A stretch of 64,000 bases of DNA from Rhodococcus pyridinivorans (GTDB lineage: Bacteria; Actinomycetota; Actinomycetes; Mycobacteriales; Mycobacteriaceae), in the NCBI RefSeq assembly GCF_900105195.1, contig NZ_FNRX01000002.1, positions 1,736,001 through 1,800,000 on the forward strand. The letters run 5' to 3'. Of this stretch, positions 1-9,165 are shown piece after piece. The stretch's first letter is position 1. Every line of letters starts with the position of its first letter. Both the position numbers and the translations under genes were made by a program. Under the pieces are notes generated by a model, which was given only the letters and a program-made list of their open reading frames with translations, made no database searches and was not told the origin of the DNA.

Positions 1-1
1 G

Positions 2-751
2 ATCGTGCTCGCCGTCGGCATGAACGGCTACGCGTACTTCAACAGCGACAAGCTCGCCCTGCGGGCGATGCACGCCCAGCCGGTCACCGAGGTGCAGGCA
101 CCGGCGATGTACCGGATCGTGCGTGAACTCGCGACCGCGGCGCACCAGCCCATGCCGCGGCTCTACATCAGCCCCACCAACGCCCCCAACGCGTTCGCCA
201 CGGGTCGTAACCCGCGAAACGCCGCCGTGTGCTGCACGACGGGCATCCTGGAGATCCTGAACGAACGGGAACTGCGCGCGGTGCTCGGCCACGAACTCGC
301 CCACGTCTACAACCGCGACATCCTCATCTCGTCGGTCGCCGGCGCGATGGCTGCCGTCATCTCGGGCCTGGCGAACTTCGCGTTCTTCGCCTCGGCCTTC
401 GGCAACCGGGAGGGTGGCGCGAACCCACTGGCGCTGCTGCTGGTTTCCCTGCTCGGCCCCATCGCGGCGTCGGTCGTCAAACTCGCTGTGTCGAGGTCGC
501 GCGAGTACCAGGCCGACCAGTCCGGTGCCGAGCTCACCGGCGACCCGCTGGCCCTCGCGTCGGCGCTGCGCAAGCTCGCTCTCGGCACGCAGGCCGCGCC
601 GCTGCCACCCGAACCGAAACTCGCGGCCCAGTCGCACCTGATGATCGCCAACCCGTTCCGGGCGGGCGACAAGATGAGCCGGCTGTTCTCGACGCACCCG
701 CCGATGGCCGACCGCATCGAACGGCTCGAGCGCATGGCCGGGATCCGCTGA
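2..751 (+). CDS. htpX: Zinc metalloprotease HtpX, 5'-truncated by window edge
   Basis: M48-family membrane zinc protease that degrades damaged membrane proteins. The frame is open from base 2, and the usual N-terminal membrane hairpin (roughly 35-40 residues) lies outside the window. Counting from the GTG at base 5, the zinc motif HELAH is at residues 96-100. It is followed by a hydrophobic segment near residues 107-130 and by SREYQAD, whose Glu is the expected third zinc ligand. The C-terminal [14 protein letters not shown] is typical of the family. The gene converges on the yajQ homologue, with a terminator hairpin between them. The family call is firm; the true start is not visible. Confidence 0.95.
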   Translation: MVLAVGMNGYAYFNSDKLALRAMHAQPVTEVQAPAMYRIVRELATAAHQPMPRLYISPTNAPNAFATGRNPRNAAVCCTTGILEILNERELRAVLGHELAHVYNRDILISSVAGAMAAVISGLANFAFFASAFGNREGGANPLALLLVSLLGPIAASVVKLAVSRSREYQADQSGAELTGDPLALASALRKLALGTQAAPLPPEPKLAAQSHLMIANPFRAGDKMSRLFSTHPPMADRIERLERMAGIR

Positions 752-781
752 CCGGACGGCACCCCACAGACGACATCCCAG

Positions 782-819
782 ACGACTCCGCCCGCGACGA
801 CGGTCGCGGGCGGAGTCGT
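782..819. terminator. Bidirectional terminator hairpin between htpX and yajQ
   Basis: Perfect 17-bp inverted repeat (782-798 with 803-819) around a GACG loop, located between two convergent genes. There is no clear T-run, as is common for actinobacterial terminators. Confidence 0.75.
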
Positions 820-851
820 AGGAGAGGGCGTCGTCGGCAGTGGTCGACGTA

Positions 852-1343
852 CTAGCGGTAGTTGACGAACTGCAGGGCGATGTCGAGGTCGGCGTTCTTG
901 AGCAGCGAGATGACGGCCTGCAGGTCGTCGCGCTTCTTGCTGCTCACGCGCAGCTCCTCGCCCTGGATCTGCGCCTTGACGCCCTTCGGGCCCTCGTCAC
1001 GGATGAGCTTGGAGATCTTCTTGGCATTCTCCTGGCTGATGCCCTGCACCAGCGTGCCGGTGATCTTGTAGACCTTGCCGGACTGCGTCGGCTCGCCGGC
1101 GTCGAAGGACTTGAGGGACAGGTCGCGGCGGATCAGCTTCTCCTTGAAGACCTCGAGCGCGGCGAGCGCGCGGTCCTCGGTCTCGGCCGAGATCGTGATG
1201 GCCTCGTCGCCCGACCACTCGATGTGCGCCCCGGTGTTCCGGAAATCGAAGCGGTTGGCGATCTCCTTCGCCGCCTGGTTCAGCGCGTTGTCCACTTCCT
1301 GGCGGTCGACCTTGCTCACCACATCGAACGACGAATCAGCCAC
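852..1343 (-). CDS. YajQ-family nucleotide-binding protein
   Basis: 163-residue protein of the YajQ (DUF520) family, small cytosolic proteins with two ferredoxin-like folds. Some homologues bind cyclic di-GMP or other nucleotides, and the role in actinobacteria is unclear. The N-terminal [17 protein letters not shown] and the C-terminal [12 protein letters not shown] are family signatures, and the length is normal. It is a single gene read towards htpX; upstream on its 5' side lies the tRNA-Tyr gene on the other strand. The family call is firm, the function is not. Confidence 0.93.
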   Translation of the reverse strand: MADSSFDVVSKVDRQEVDNALNQAAKEIANRFDFRNTGAHIEWSGDEAITISAETEDRALAALEVFKEKLIRRDLSLKSFDAGEPTQSGKVYKITGTLVQGISQENAKKISKLIRDEGPKGVKAQIQGEELRVSSKKRDDLQAVISLLKNADLDIALQFVNYR

Positions 1344-1493
1344 GTCTCACTCCACTTCGGGGTCGGTCTGTAAGGGTTCTGTCCACCCGACGCTATCGGG
1401 TCGCGCGGAGCTGTGACCACTCGGTTTGCGTTTCGGGGGGGTATGCGTTGTATTCTTCCAAACGCATCGAGGACGCGGTCCCGATCGCACCCC

Positions 1494-1576
1494 GGCAGGT
1501 TGCCCGAGCGGCCAATGGGAGCGGACTGTAAATCCGTCGGCTTACGCCTACGTAGGTTCGAATCCTACACCTGCCA
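1494..1576 (+). tRNA. tRNA-Tyr (anticodon GTA)
   Basis: An 83-nt class II tRNA. The 7-bp acceptor stem GGCAGGT/ACCTGCC pairs perfectly (1494-1500 with 1569-1575). It has the anticodon loop CTGTAAA with GTA, a long variable arm, and a TTCGAATCC T-arm. Only CC of a CCA follows in the DNA, so the 3' end is probably added post-transcriptionally. Confidence 0.95.
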
Positions 1577-1584
1577 CCGGAACG

Positions 1585-1613
1585 GCCCCGGTTCTTCGGA
1601 ACCGGGGCTGTTC
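1585..1613 (+). terminator. Terminator after tRNA-Tyr
   Basis: 10-bp perfect stem (1585-1594 with 1599-1608) closed by a TTCG tetraloop and followed by TGTTCT, nine bases after tRNA-Tyr. Apart from the promoter at 1817-1844, I see nothing supportable in the rest of the interval to tRNA-Thr. Confidence 0.75.
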
Positions 1614-1816
1614 TGCATTCCGGGGCCCTTCGGTGCGGGCTCCGGAGTGTGGGTCCTGCTCTCCCCGAGGTTCCGGGCGGCTCGGCACGCGGTGCCGTTC
1701 CGCCTCGCGCCCGATGCCTCCCGCCGGCCCGCCGCGCGCGTATGTGTGGGCACGGGTGGGTGCGGGTGGGCAGAGGTCGGAGAGGAGCGGCGTTTATGCG
1801 CCTCTACCAGCGGATT

Positions 1817-1844
1817 TTGCACCAGGACCGAGTGTGTGTAATCT
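1817..1844 (+). promoter_or_regulatory. Candidate promoter for the tRNA-Thr/tRNA-Met/rpmG unit
   Basis: TTGCAC, 16-nt spacer, TAATCT, with the -10 ending about 40 bases before tRNA-Thr. A good sigma70-class match in otherwise GC-rich DNA; predicted from sequence only. Confidence 0.45.
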
Positions 1845-1883
1845 TTTGGAGGCCGCAGCGAGCAGAGATGCTCCGGAGGCCAC

Positions 1884-1956
1884 GCCCCCTTAGCTCAGTC
1901 GGCAGAGCGTTTCCATGGTAAGGAAAAGGTCGACGGTTCGATTCCGTCAGGGGGCT
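1884..1956 (+). tRNA. tRNA-Thr (anticodon GGT)
   Basis: 73 nt. Acceptor stem GCCCCCT/AGGGGGC (1884-1890 with 1949-1955), D-arm TAGCTCAGTCGGCAGAGC, anticodon stem TTTCC/GGAAA with loop ATGGTAA giving GGT, T-arm GGTTCGATTCC. No encoded CCA. This is the thrT position upstream of metT in mycobacteria. Confidence 0.95.
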
Positions 1957-1999
1957 CGCTGGATTGAGGTGCCGCCTTCGTAGCGACACTCGGCACCGA

Positions 2000-2072
2000 G
2001 GCGGTGTAGCTCAGTTGGTAGAGCAAACGACTCATAATCGTTGCGTCGCCGGTTCAAGTCCGGTCACCGCTA
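2000..2072 (+). tRNA. tRNA-Met (anticodon CAT)
   Basis: 73 nt followed by an encoded CCA. The acceptor stem GGCGGTG/CACCGCT has one terminal G-T pair; the anticodon loop CTCATAA gives CAT. By position, just upstream of rpmG and hadA, it corresponds to mycobacterial metT (elongator Met). A CAT tRNA could in principle be Ile2, but the context argues for Met. Confidence 0.92.
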
Positions 2073-2134
2073 CCAAAAGTTCATTGATCCACCCTGATCG
2101 ATACTGATCGGATTGACGCGAAAGAAGGCATCCC

Positions 2135-2302
2135 GTGGCCTCCTCTACTGACGTTCGGCCGAAGATCACCTTGGCCTGCGAGGTGTGCAAGCACCGCAAC
2201 TACATCACGAAGAAGAACCGTCGCAACGACCCCGACCGGCTCGAGCTGAAGAAGTTCTGCCCGAACTGCGGTACGCACCAGTCGCACCGCGAGTCCAAGT
2301 AG
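2135..2302 (+). CDS. rpmG: 50S ribosomal protein L33 (zinc-binding form)
   Basis: 55-residue ribosomal protein of the large subunit starting at GTG, with AAGAAGG as ribosome-binding site seven bases upstream. It keeps both CxxC pairs (CEVC and CPNC), so it is the zinc-ribbon form rather than the zinc-free paralogue. The C-terminus reads [17 protein letters not shown]. It sits directly behind tRNA-Met and ahead of hadA, as in mycobacteria (rpmG2). Confidence 0.95.
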   Translation: MASSTDVRPKITLACEVCKHRNYITKKNRRNDPDRLELKKFCPNCGTHQSHRESK

Positions 2303-2386
2303 CCGGTCGCAACGACGTCGACGCATAAGGTCTCCGCAATACCGACCGTGCCAGTTGGCGTCGTCGGAATTGCGGAGGTTTTGCGT

Positions 2387-2962
2387 ATGACGAACATACT
2401 CGAGAACCAGGAATCGGTGGACGCGACCGAACAGGCCGGGATCCCGTTCGATGCCGCCGCGCACGCCAAGTCCATGGTCGGTCACCACTACCGGGTGGGC
2501 GACTACTACGAGGTCGGTCGCGAGAAGATCCGCGAGTACGCCCGTGCCGTGCGCGATTCGCATCCGGCCCATCACGACGACGACGCAGCCCGGGGGCTGG
2601 GATATGACGGAGTGATCGCGCCGCTGACCTTCGTCTCGATCGTCGGCATGATCGCGCAGCGCAAGCTGTTCGAAGAGGTCGTCACCGGCTACGACCTGAG
2701 CCAGATCATGCAGACCGACCAGCGGATGGTCTACCACCGCCCGATCCAGGCCGGCGACAGGCTGTTCTGCGACGTCTACCTCGACGATTTCCGGCAAGCT
2801 GCCGGCAGCGACATCATCACCACCAAGAACGTGATCACGGATCAGTACGACAATCTCGTGCTCACCTCCTGGACGACGCTCGTCGCCCGTTCCGGTGGCG
2901 AGGTCGACGACAACATCGCGCACGCGGTCAAGGATGTGGTGATGCACAGTGACACTCCGTAG
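2387..2962 (+). CDS. hadA: (3R)-hydroxyacyl-ACP dehydratase subunit HadA-like
   Basis: Hot-dog fold substrate-binding subunit of the FAS-II dehydratase, which with HadB removes water from 3-hydroxyacyl-ACP in mycolic-acid chain elongation. ATG 2387 is chosen because GGAGG stands eight bases before it. The 191-residue product has the MaoC-like N-terminal domain (YEVGREKIREYARAV, LGYDGVIAPLTFVSIVG). It resembles both HadA and HadC of mycobacteria and carries about 30 extra N-terminal residues. Its last 14 bases overlap the start of hadB, so the two are translationally coupled. No separate hadC follows. Confidence 0.88.
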   Translation: MTNILENQESVDATEQAGIPFDAAAHAKSMVGHHYRVGDYYEVGREKIREYARAVRDSHPAHHDDDAARGLGYDGVIAPLTFVSIVGMIAQRKLFEEVVTGYDLSQIMQTDQRMVYHRPIQAGDRLFCDVYLDDFRQAAGSDIITTKNVITDQYDNLVLTSWTTLVARSGGEVDDNIAHAVKDVVMHSDTP

Positions 2963-3374
2963 CTTCGCGGATGTCGCGGTAGGGGACGAGCTTCCGTCGA
3001 AGGTCGTCACGCTCACGCGCGGAAATCTGGTCAACTATGCAGGTGTGTCGGGTGATCCCAACCCGATCCACTGGAGCGACAAGGTGGCCGAACTGGCCGG
3101 CTTGCGCGACGTCGTCGGGCACGGCATGCTCTCGATGGGCATCGCGGCCGGCTTCGTCACGGAGTGGCTGGGAGACCCCGGCGCGGTGACCGAATACAAT
3201 GTTCGGTTCACCAGTCCGGTATATGTGGAGGCCGTCAAGGCCGCCGAGATCGAGTTCACCGGCAAGATCAAGTCGGTGGACGCGGAGAGCAAGACAGCAG
3301 TGGTCGCTATCGTGGCGAAGTCCGACGGTCGTAAGATCTTCGGTCGCGCCACGGCAACGGTCCGTTTGGCCTGA
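2949..3374 (+). CDS. hadB: (3R)-hydroxyacyl-ACP dehydratase catalytic subunit HadB
   Basis: Catalytic partner of HadA in FAS-II. The 141-residue single hot-dog (MaoC) domain contains the hydratase-2 motif YAGVSGDPNPIHW, giving the expected catalytic Asp36 and His41, followed by HGMLSMGI. The length equals mycobacterial HadB. The GTG start lies within the 3' end of hadA, and tRNA-Trp and secE follow downstream. Confidence 0.95.
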   Translation: MTLRSFADVAVGDELPSKVVTLTRGNLVNYAGVSGDPNPIHWSDKVAELAGLRDVVGHGMLSMGIAAGFVTEWLGDPGAVTEYNVRFTSPVYVEAVKAAEIEFTGKIKSVDAESKTAVVAIVAKSDGRKIFGRATATVRLA

Positions 3375-3386
3375 CGGCCGAGCGGA

Positions 3387-3417
3387 TTGGGTTTGTCCCG
3401 GGGCAATGCAGTACACT
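3387..3417 (+). promoter_or_regulatory. Possible promoter before tRNA-Trp/secE
   Basis: TTGGGT, 19-nt spacer, TACACT, about 135 bases before tRNA-Trp. The spacer is longer than ideal. Nothing else is recognisable in the 180 bases between hadB and tRNA-Trp. Confidence 0.3.
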
Positions 3418-3553
3418 TAGGCTTCTGGGATCGCATAGCAGCGCGCTGCTCTACGAAGGCCGTAACGGCCCGACGGGGTAGCGCGCGTGTCATGTGGTCG
3501 CAGATGGGTCGGTTCCGGACACTCGCTTCGTACGAGTGTGGATGTCCGACCAG

Positions 3554-3626
<73 letters not shown>

Positions 3627-3658
3627 CCCCCGGACTGCCAGCGACCGAGAGGAACGAT

Positions 3659-4084
3659 GTGAGCGAGGAGCGCGGTCAGCGCCACAGCGGCACCGCAGGG
3701 AACATTCCCGGCGACGCTGGAACGGCTACCGGCGCGACCCCCGACGGTTCTTCCGCGGCTGCTCGGCCGACCGGCAAGCGGGCCACCCGTCGTGGTGCAG
3801 CCGATCCCTCGGCATCCACGACGAGTGCTGTGTCCATGAAGAAGACGTCGCGTTCGGCCACGGCCGTGAGCGATCGTCCCGCCGCGAAGTCCGAGAACAT
3901 CTTCAAGCGACTCGTGCGCTTCTTCCGTGAGGTCATCGCCGAGCTCCGCAAGGTGATCTGGCCCAACCGCAAGCAGTTGACCACCTACACGCTCGTGGTC
4001 CTTGCGTTCGTGACCGTCATGACGGCGTTCATCTTCGGATTGGATCTGGCGTTCGTACAGGGCGTCAGCTGGTTGTTCGGTTAG
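3659..4084 (+). CDS. secE: Preprotein translocase subunit SecE
   Basis: Single-pass membrane subunit that clamps SecY in the general secretion channel. GTG 3659 follows GAGAGGA; further upstream the frame would run through tRNA-Trp. The 141-residue product has a long, polar, Ala/Thr/Ser-rich N-terminal extension (about 80 residues), as in other actinobacterial SecE proteins. The conserved core FREVIAELRKVIWPNRKQL follows, then one membrane helix near the C-terminus. It precedes nusG, the usual pairing. Confidence 0.95.
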   Translation: MSEERGQRHSGTAGNIPGDAGTATGATPDGSSAAARPTGKRATRRGAADPSASTTSAVSMKKTSRSATAVSDRPAAKSENIFKRLVRFFREVIAELRKVIWPNRKQLTTYTLVVLAFVTVMTAFIFGLDLAFVQGVSWLFG

Positions 4085-4113
4085 CGCCTGTCCGCGCGAG
4101 ACGAAAAATGTGA

Positions 4114-4971
<858 letters not shown>

Positions 4972-4990
4972 CGATCCCCAGGATCCGACG

Positions 4991-5007
4991 GCGCCGGCAT
5001 CCGGCGC
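4991..5007 (+). other. Small hairpin between nusG and rplK
   Basis: 7-bp perfect GC stem (4991-4997 with 5001-5007) with a CAT loop, no T-run. It may be a weak attenuator or an mRNA-processing structure. Confidence 0.35.
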
Positions 5008-5066
5008 GCACAAGCTTGCAGTAGCAGTACGCAAGAACCACACCGAGCACGAAACTAGGAATAGAG

Positions 5067-5501
5067 ATGCCCCCCAAGAAGAAGAAGATCGCCGGGCTCA
5101 TCAAGCTCCAGATCCAGGCCGGCCAGGCCAACCCGGCTCCGCCGGTCGGCCCCGCGCTGGGTCAGCACGGCGTCAATATCATGGAGTTCTGCAAGGCGTA
5201 CAACGCGGCGACCGAGTCGCAGCGTGGCAACGTCGTGCCGGTCGAGATCACGGTCTACGAGGACCGTTCGTTCGACTTCAAGCTGAAGACTCCGCCGGCC
5301 GCGAAGCTCCTGCTCAAGGCCGCAGGCGTGCAGAAGGGCTCCGGCGAGCCGCACAAGACCAAGGTCGCCAAGGTGACCATGGATCAGGTGCGCGAGATCG
5401 CCAAGACCAAGCAGGAAGACCTGAACGCCAACGACATCGAGGCTGCCGCGAAGATCATCGCCGGCACCGCTCGGTCGATGGGCATCACGGTCGAGGGCTG
5501 A
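5067..5501 (+). CDS. rplK: 50S ribosomal protein L11
   Basis: 144-residue large-subunit protein of the GTPase-associated centre; binds 23S rRNA and is the site of thiopeptide action. It begins [20 protein letters not shown], keeps the [17 protein letters not shown] proline-rich segment, and ends with the C-terminal rRNA-binding domain ([10 protein letters not shown]). The length is normal. It is paired with rplA 116 bases downstream. Confidence 0.98.
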
Positions 5502-5523
5502 GCCCCTCGCTGTTCCGGGGCTC
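5500..5523 (+). other. Hairpin overlapping the rplK stop codon
   Basis: 7-bp stem GAGCCCC/GGGGCTC (5500-5506 with 5517-5523) that includes part of the TGA stop. It lies between rplK and rplA, with no T-run. Possible partial attenuator. Confidence 0.35.
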
Positions 5524-5617
5524 CGTCCCCGGGCTTGCATAGCACTCGTGGGAGGGCCGGCCAGGCCCGCTACCACGCCCGAACCATTCACCTGCCGGTG
5601 AGAAGTTAGGAAAGAAC

Positions 5618-6331
5618 ATGGCAAAGCGCAGCAAGGCATACCTCGCCGCGGCCGAGAAGATCGACTCGGACAACCTGTACAGCCCCCTCGCAGCTGCGAA
5701 GCTCGCGAAGGAGACCAGCTCGAAGAACTACGACGCCACCGTCGAGGTCGCCATGCGACTCGGTGTGGATCCCCGCAAGGCGGACCAGATGGTGCGCGGC
5801 ACGGTCAACCTGCCGCACGGCACGGGTAAGACCGCTCGCGTCATCGTCTTCGCGGTGGGCGAGAAGGCTGCCGAGGCCGAGGCCGCAGGTGCCGACGTCG
5901 TGGGCGCCGAGGATCTGATCGAGCGCATCCAGGGCGGCTGGCTGGACTTCGACGCCGCGATCGCGACCCCCGACCAGATGGCGAAGGTCGGTCGTATCGC
6001 CCGCGTCCTCGGTCCCCGTGGTCTGATGCCGAACCCGAAGACGGGCACGGTCACCCCGGACGTCGCGAAGGCCGTCACCGACATCAAGGGTGGCAAGATC
6101 AGCTTCCGCGTCGACAAGAACGCCAACCTGCACTTCGTGATCGGCAAGGCCTCGTTCGACGAGACCAAGCTGGTCGAGAACTACGCTGCTGCTCTGGACG
6201 AGGTGCTCCGCGCCAAGCCGTCCAGCGCGAAGGGCCGCTACATCAAGAAGGTCACGATCGCTACGACCACCGGCCCGGGCATCCCGGTGGATCCGCAGCG
6301 CACCCGCAACCTCCTCGAGACCGCGGAGTAA
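5618..6331 (+). CDS. rplA: 50S ribosomal protein L1
   Basis: 237-residue L1-stalk protein of the large subunit, and in many bacteria an autoregulator of the rplKA mRNA. Clear signatures are [20 protein letters not shown], the [15 protein letters not shown] loop and [12 protein letters not shown] near the C-terminus. An AGGAAAG ribosome-binding site precedes the ATG. A terminator hairpin follows 35 bases downstream, closing the rplKA unit. Confidence 0.98.
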   Translation: MAKRSKAYLAAAEKIDSDNLYSPLAAAKLAKETSSKNYDATVEVAMRLGVDPRKADQMVRGTVNLPHGTGKTARVIVFAVGEKAAEAEAAGADVVGAEDLIERIQGGWLDFDAAIATPDQMAKVGRIARVLGPRGLMPNPKTGTVTPDVAKAVTDIKGGKISFRVDKNANLHFVIGKASFDETKLVENYAAALDEVLRAKPSSAKGRYIKKVTIATTTGPGIPVDPQRTRNLLETAE

Positions 6332-6366
6332 TTCGCACTGCACGCAGTGGATGTGCGTCCTGAAGC

Positions 6367-6398
6367 GGCCGGTACAGCATCGCTGTGCCGGCCGTTTT
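6367..6398 (+). terminator. Terminator after rplA
   Basis: 12-bp stem with one G-T pair (6367-6378 with 6382-6393), loop ATC, followed by GTTTT. A good intrinsic terminator. Confidence 0.75.
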
Positions 6399-6426
6399 GC
6401 ATCTCGTGCACATCGTCCGCTACAGT
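6397..6426 (+). promoter_or_regulatory. Promoter for rplJ-rplL
   Basis: TTGCAT, 18-nt spacer, TACAGT, starting at the tail of the rplA terminator. It would give a leader of about 300 nt before rplJ, consistent with leader-mediated control. Confidence 0.5.
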
Positions 6427-6464
6427 GGTGGGGTAGTTCGGCGTGCGCCGATCTTCACCCCGAT

Positions 6465-6565
6465 CATGTTCTACCCAAGACCGTTGGTCACCGAATCCGC
6501 GTGCGGATCGGTTGAAGGTCCGGAGTTGTCCGGCGGCCCACGCAGGAGGACGAGGTTAGGGGAGA
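6465..6565 (+). promoter_or_regulatory. Probable ribosomal protein L10 leader
   Basis: The transcribed region upstream of rplJ contains AGACCGTTGGTCACCG and a later CACGCAGGAGG segment. These resemble the actinobacterial L10-binding leader that lets the L10/L12 complex repress its own translation. The call rests on position and partial motif recall; boundaries are approximate. Confidence 0.45.
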
Positions 6566-6644
6566 TACGAACCGCGATGTGCCTTCCGGGTGCATTCGAG
6601 TTCCTCCTCCTTGTATGCCCCGTGTGCCCTGCGCCGGGGCGTTC

Positions 6645-6707
6645 GTCGTTTTCCGGTCCCGGCGGTCGTCCGGTGGGGCGTCCCACTCGGGACACCGGGA
6701 AAACGAC
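6645..6707 (+). other. Long imperfect hairpin just before rplJ
   Basis: Arms 6645-6660 and 6689-6707 (GTCGTTTTCC pairs with a GGAAAACGAC-type arm, with small bulges), ending eight bases before the GAGAGGAGG ribosome-binding site of rplJ. It is placed to influence rplJ translation or transcript elongation. Confidence 0.5.
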
Positions 6708-6729
6708 TGTTACTGAGAGGAGGCGAAGT

Positions 6730-7257
6730 ATGGCAAAGCCCGAGAAGGTTTCCGCAGTTGCGGAGATCACCGAGCAGTTCAAGACCTCCACCGCTGCCGT
6801 GATCACGGAATATCGTGGTCTGTCGGTGGGAAGTCTGACCGAGCTGCGTCGCGCTCTCGGAGAGGGTGCCACCTACTCCGTCGCCAAGAACACCCTGGTC
6901 AAGCGTGCCGCCGCTGAGGCGGGCGTCGAGGGTCTCGACGATCTGTTCGTCGGTCCGACCGCCATCGCGTTCGTCAAGGGCGAAGCGGTGGATGCTGCGA
7001 AGGCTCTGAAGAACTTCGCGAAGGACAACAAGGCTCTCGTCATCAAGGGCGGCTACATGGACGGCGCTGCGCTGTCCGTGGAGCAGGTCAACCAGATCGC
7101 GGACCTCGAGTCCCGCGAGGTGCTGTTGGCCAAGCTCGCCGGCGCGATGAAGGGCAACTTGGCAAAGGCCGCAGGCCTGTTCAACGCCCCCGCTTCGCAG
7201 GTGGCCCGCCTCGCGGCCGCTCTGCAGGAGAAGAAGGCGGGCGAAGAAGCCGCCTGA
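6730..7257 (+). CDS. rplJ: 50S ribosomal protein L10
   Basis: 175-residue base of the L7/L12 stalk. ATG 6730 is selected because GAGAGGAGG stands just upstream and the product then starts [16 protein letters not shown] as in relatives. The N-terminal rRNA-binding domain ([31 protein letters not shown]) and the C-terminal helix that binds L7/L12 dimers are both present. It is co-transcribed with rplL 123 bases downstream. Confidence 0.97.
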   Translation: MAKPEKVSAVAEITEQFKTSTAAVITEYRGLSVGSLTELRRALGEGATYSVAKNTLVKRAAAEAGVEGLDDLFVGPTAIAFVKGEAVDAAKALKNFAKDNKALVIKGGYMDGAALSVEQVNQIADLESREVLLAKLAGAMKGNLAKAAGLFNAPASQVARLAAALQEKKAGEEAA

Positions 7258-7380
7258 CGCTGATCCGCATCACTGCGAATCTGCATCACCGCGAAAGATA
7301 CATCCACGCGTGCTCCGGCACGCACCATCCCATCCGGTCGCGGATCAGCGACATGGGACTTATCAGGAAGGACCGCCACC

Positions 7381-7767
7381 ATGGCGAAGCTCACCACCGA
7401 AGAGCTGCTCGACGCGTTCAAGGAACTGACCCTGCTCGAGCTCTCGGAGTTCGTCAAGGCATTCGAGGAGACCTTCGAGGTCACCGCTGCTGCTCCGGTT
7501 GCCGTCGCTGCCGCCGGTGCTCCGGCCGCTGCTGCCGAGGCCGAGTCCGAGCAGGACGAGTTCGACGTCATCCTCGAGGGTGCCGGCGACAAGAAGATCC
7601 AGGTCATCAAGGTCGTTCGCGAGATCGTCTCCGGCCTGGGCCTGAAGGAAGCCAAGGACCTCGTCGAGGGTGCTCCGAAGCCGATCCTCGAGAAGGTCGC
7701 CAAGGATGCTGCCGACGCTGCCAAGGCCAAGCTCGAAGAGGCCGGCGCCAAGGTCACCGTCAAGTAA
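7381..7767 (+). CDS. rplL: 50S ribosomal protein L7/L12
   Basis: 128-residue stalk protein that recruits translational GTPases. It has an N-terminal dimerisation domain ([21 protein letters not shown]), an Ala-rich hinge near residues 38-55, and a C-terminal domain with [20 protein letters not shown]. An AAGGACCGCCACC ribosome-binding region precedes the ATG. A strong terminator follows. Confidence 0.98.
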   Translation: MAKLTTEELLDAFKELTLLELSEFVKAFEETFEVTAAAPVAVAAAGAPAAAAEAESEQDEFDVILEGAGDKKIQVIKVVREIVSGLGLKEAKDLVEGAPKPILEKVAKDAADAAKAKLEEAGAKVTVK

Positions 7768-7823
7768 GACGGTTTCCGAACTTTCCGTCGAGCGTTCCGA
7801 CGCTCTCCGGAACGGTTCCGCAC

Positions 7824-7866
7824 AGGGCCGTTTCCGCGAATTCATTTCGCGGAAACGGCCCTTCTG
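7824..7866 (+). terminator. Terminator after rplJL
   Basis: Perfect 17-bp stem (7824-7840 with 7846-7862), five-base loop TTCAT, then TCTG. It closes the rplJL transcript and isolates it from the mce operon. Confidence 0.85.
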
Positions 7867-7920
7867 CATTTCGGGCATGAATGCCGAGTGATATGTCCGT
7901 TATCGGCAGAAATCGACATC

Positions 7921-7949
7921 TACGCCGTGTTCATGCAGGTCACGGCGTA
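7921..7949. promoter_or_regulatory. 9-bp inverted repeat upstream of the mce promoter
   Basis: TACGCCGTG (7921-7929) and its exact complement CACGGCGTA (7941-7949) with an 11-nt spacer, 22 bases before the -35 of the mceG promoter. It could be a regulator site or a second hairpin of the upstream transcript. Confidence 0.4.
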
Positions 7950-7970
7950 AGTCGAGACACGCGTACCCCC

Positions 7971-8000
7971 TTGTACAACGTCCTTACTCATGAGTAGGAT
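7971..8000 (+). promoter_or_regulatory. Promoter of the mce operon with overlapping palindrome
   Basis: TTGTAC, 18-nt spacer, TAGGAT. A perfect 12-bp palindrome TACTCATGAGTA (7985-7996) overlaps the 5' end of the -10 element, a classic repressor position. Transcription from here would begin near 8007, which excludes the ATG at 7990 and supports the GTG at 8083 as the mceG start. Confidence 0.55.
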
Positions 8001-8082
8001 CGCGTGTCACAGGTACCACTATCCATGCGATAGAGTGGCCCAACGCACACGGGGGCGACGGTATCGGACAGCGGAGGTGATC

Positions 8083-9156
8083 GTGGGAGTCGAGGTTTCC
8101 GTCGAGGGACTGACCAAGTCCTTCGGCTCGCAACGTATCTGGCAGGACGTGACGTTGACGTTGCCGGCCGGTGAGGTGTCCGCGTTGCTCGGGCCGTCGG
8201 GTACCGGTAAGTCGGTGTTCCTCAAGTCGTTGATCGGTCTGCTGCGCCCGGAGGAGGGCTCGATCGTCATCGACGGCACCGACATCCTGCAGTGCTCCTC
8301 GAAGGAGCTCTACGAGATCCGCAAGTTGTTCGGGGTGCTGTTCCAGGACGGTGCGTTGTTCGGGTCGATGAACCTCTACGACAATGTCGCCTTCCCGTTG
8401 CGTGAGCACACCCGCAAGTCCGAGTCGGAGATCCGGCAGATCGTGATGAGCAAGCTCGAGCTCGTCGGTCTGCTCGGCGCCGAGGACAAGTTGCCCGGGG
8501 AGATCTCCGGGGGGATGCGGAAGCGCGCCGGTCTGGCGCGGGCGTTGGTGTTGGATCCGGAGATCATTCTGGTGGACGAGCCGGATTCGGGTCTCGATCC
8601 GGTGCGCACGACCTATATTTCGCAGACGTTGATCGATATCAATGCGGAGATCGATGCGACGATCCTGATCGTGTCGCACAACATCAATCTGGCGCGCACG
8701 GTGCCGGACAACATCGGGATGTTGTTCCGCCGGCAGTTGGTGATGTTCGGTCCGCGTGAGGTGTTGCTGACTTCGGATGAGCCGGTGGTCAAGCAGTTCC
8801 TCAACGGCACGATGATCGGTCCGATCGGGATGTCGGAGGAGAAGGACGAGGCGACGATGGCGCACGAGCAGGCGCTCGTCGAGGCGGGTCATCATGCCGG
8901 TGGTGTGGACGACGTCGAGGGGATCGTGCCGCAGATGCAGGCGACTCCGGGGATGCCGGAGCGGCAGGCGGTGGCGCGTCGGCAGGAGCGGGTGCGGTCG
9001 ATCCTGCACAACCTGCCCCCGGCCGCCCAGAGCGCCATCCTCGAGTCGCTCGATCACAACGGCGCGCCCCACACAGCCCGGGGCTATGCCGACGACGACA
9101 CCCAGATCATTCCCGCATATACCGGAGAGAGATACGAGCAGCAGGCCCAGCAGTAG
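8083..9156 (+). CDS. mceG: Mce importer ATPase MceG (Mkl)
   Basis: ABC ATPase that powers Mce lipid import, homologous to mycobacterial Mkl. GTG 8083 has GGAGG five bases before it; translation then starts VGVEVSVEGLTKSFGSQ. Walker A GPSGTGKS, signature SGGMRKRAGLARAL, Walker B IILVDEPDSGLDP and a switch His (IVSHN) are all present. The C-terminal extension characteristic of MceG (GPIGMSEEKDEATMA, ATPGMPERQAVARRQ) follows. The tail is Gln-rich. In M. tuberculosis this ATPase is encoded away from the mce operons; here it heads one. Confidence 0.95.
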   Translation: MGVEVSVEGLTKSFGSQRIWQDVTLTLPAGEVSALLGPSGTGKSVFLKSLIGLLRPEEGSIVIDGTDILQCSSKELYEIRKLFGVLFQDGALFGSMNLYDNVAFPLREHTRKSESEIRQIVMSKLELVGLLGAEDKLPGEISGGMRKRAGLARALVLDPEIILVDEPDSGLDPVRTTYISQTLIDINAEIDATILIVSHNINLARTVPDNIGMLFRRQLVMFGPREVLLTSDEPVVKQFLNGTMIGPIGMSEEKDEATMAHEQALVEAGHHAGGVDDVEGIVPQMQATPGMPERQAVARRQERVRSILHNLPPAAQSAILESLDHNGAPHTARGYADDDTQIIPAYTGERYEQQAQQ

Positions 9157-9165
9157 CACCAGCCG

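Noticed and set aside
2000..2072. tRNA-Ile2 (lysidine-modified CAT)
   Set aside because: Position upstream of rpmG/hadA matches mycobacterial metT; elongator Met is the simpler reading.
7990..8082. Upstream ATG of mceG as the start codon
   Set aside because: It lies within the predicted promoter and the extra residues lack similarity; GTG 8083 has a ribosome-binding site.
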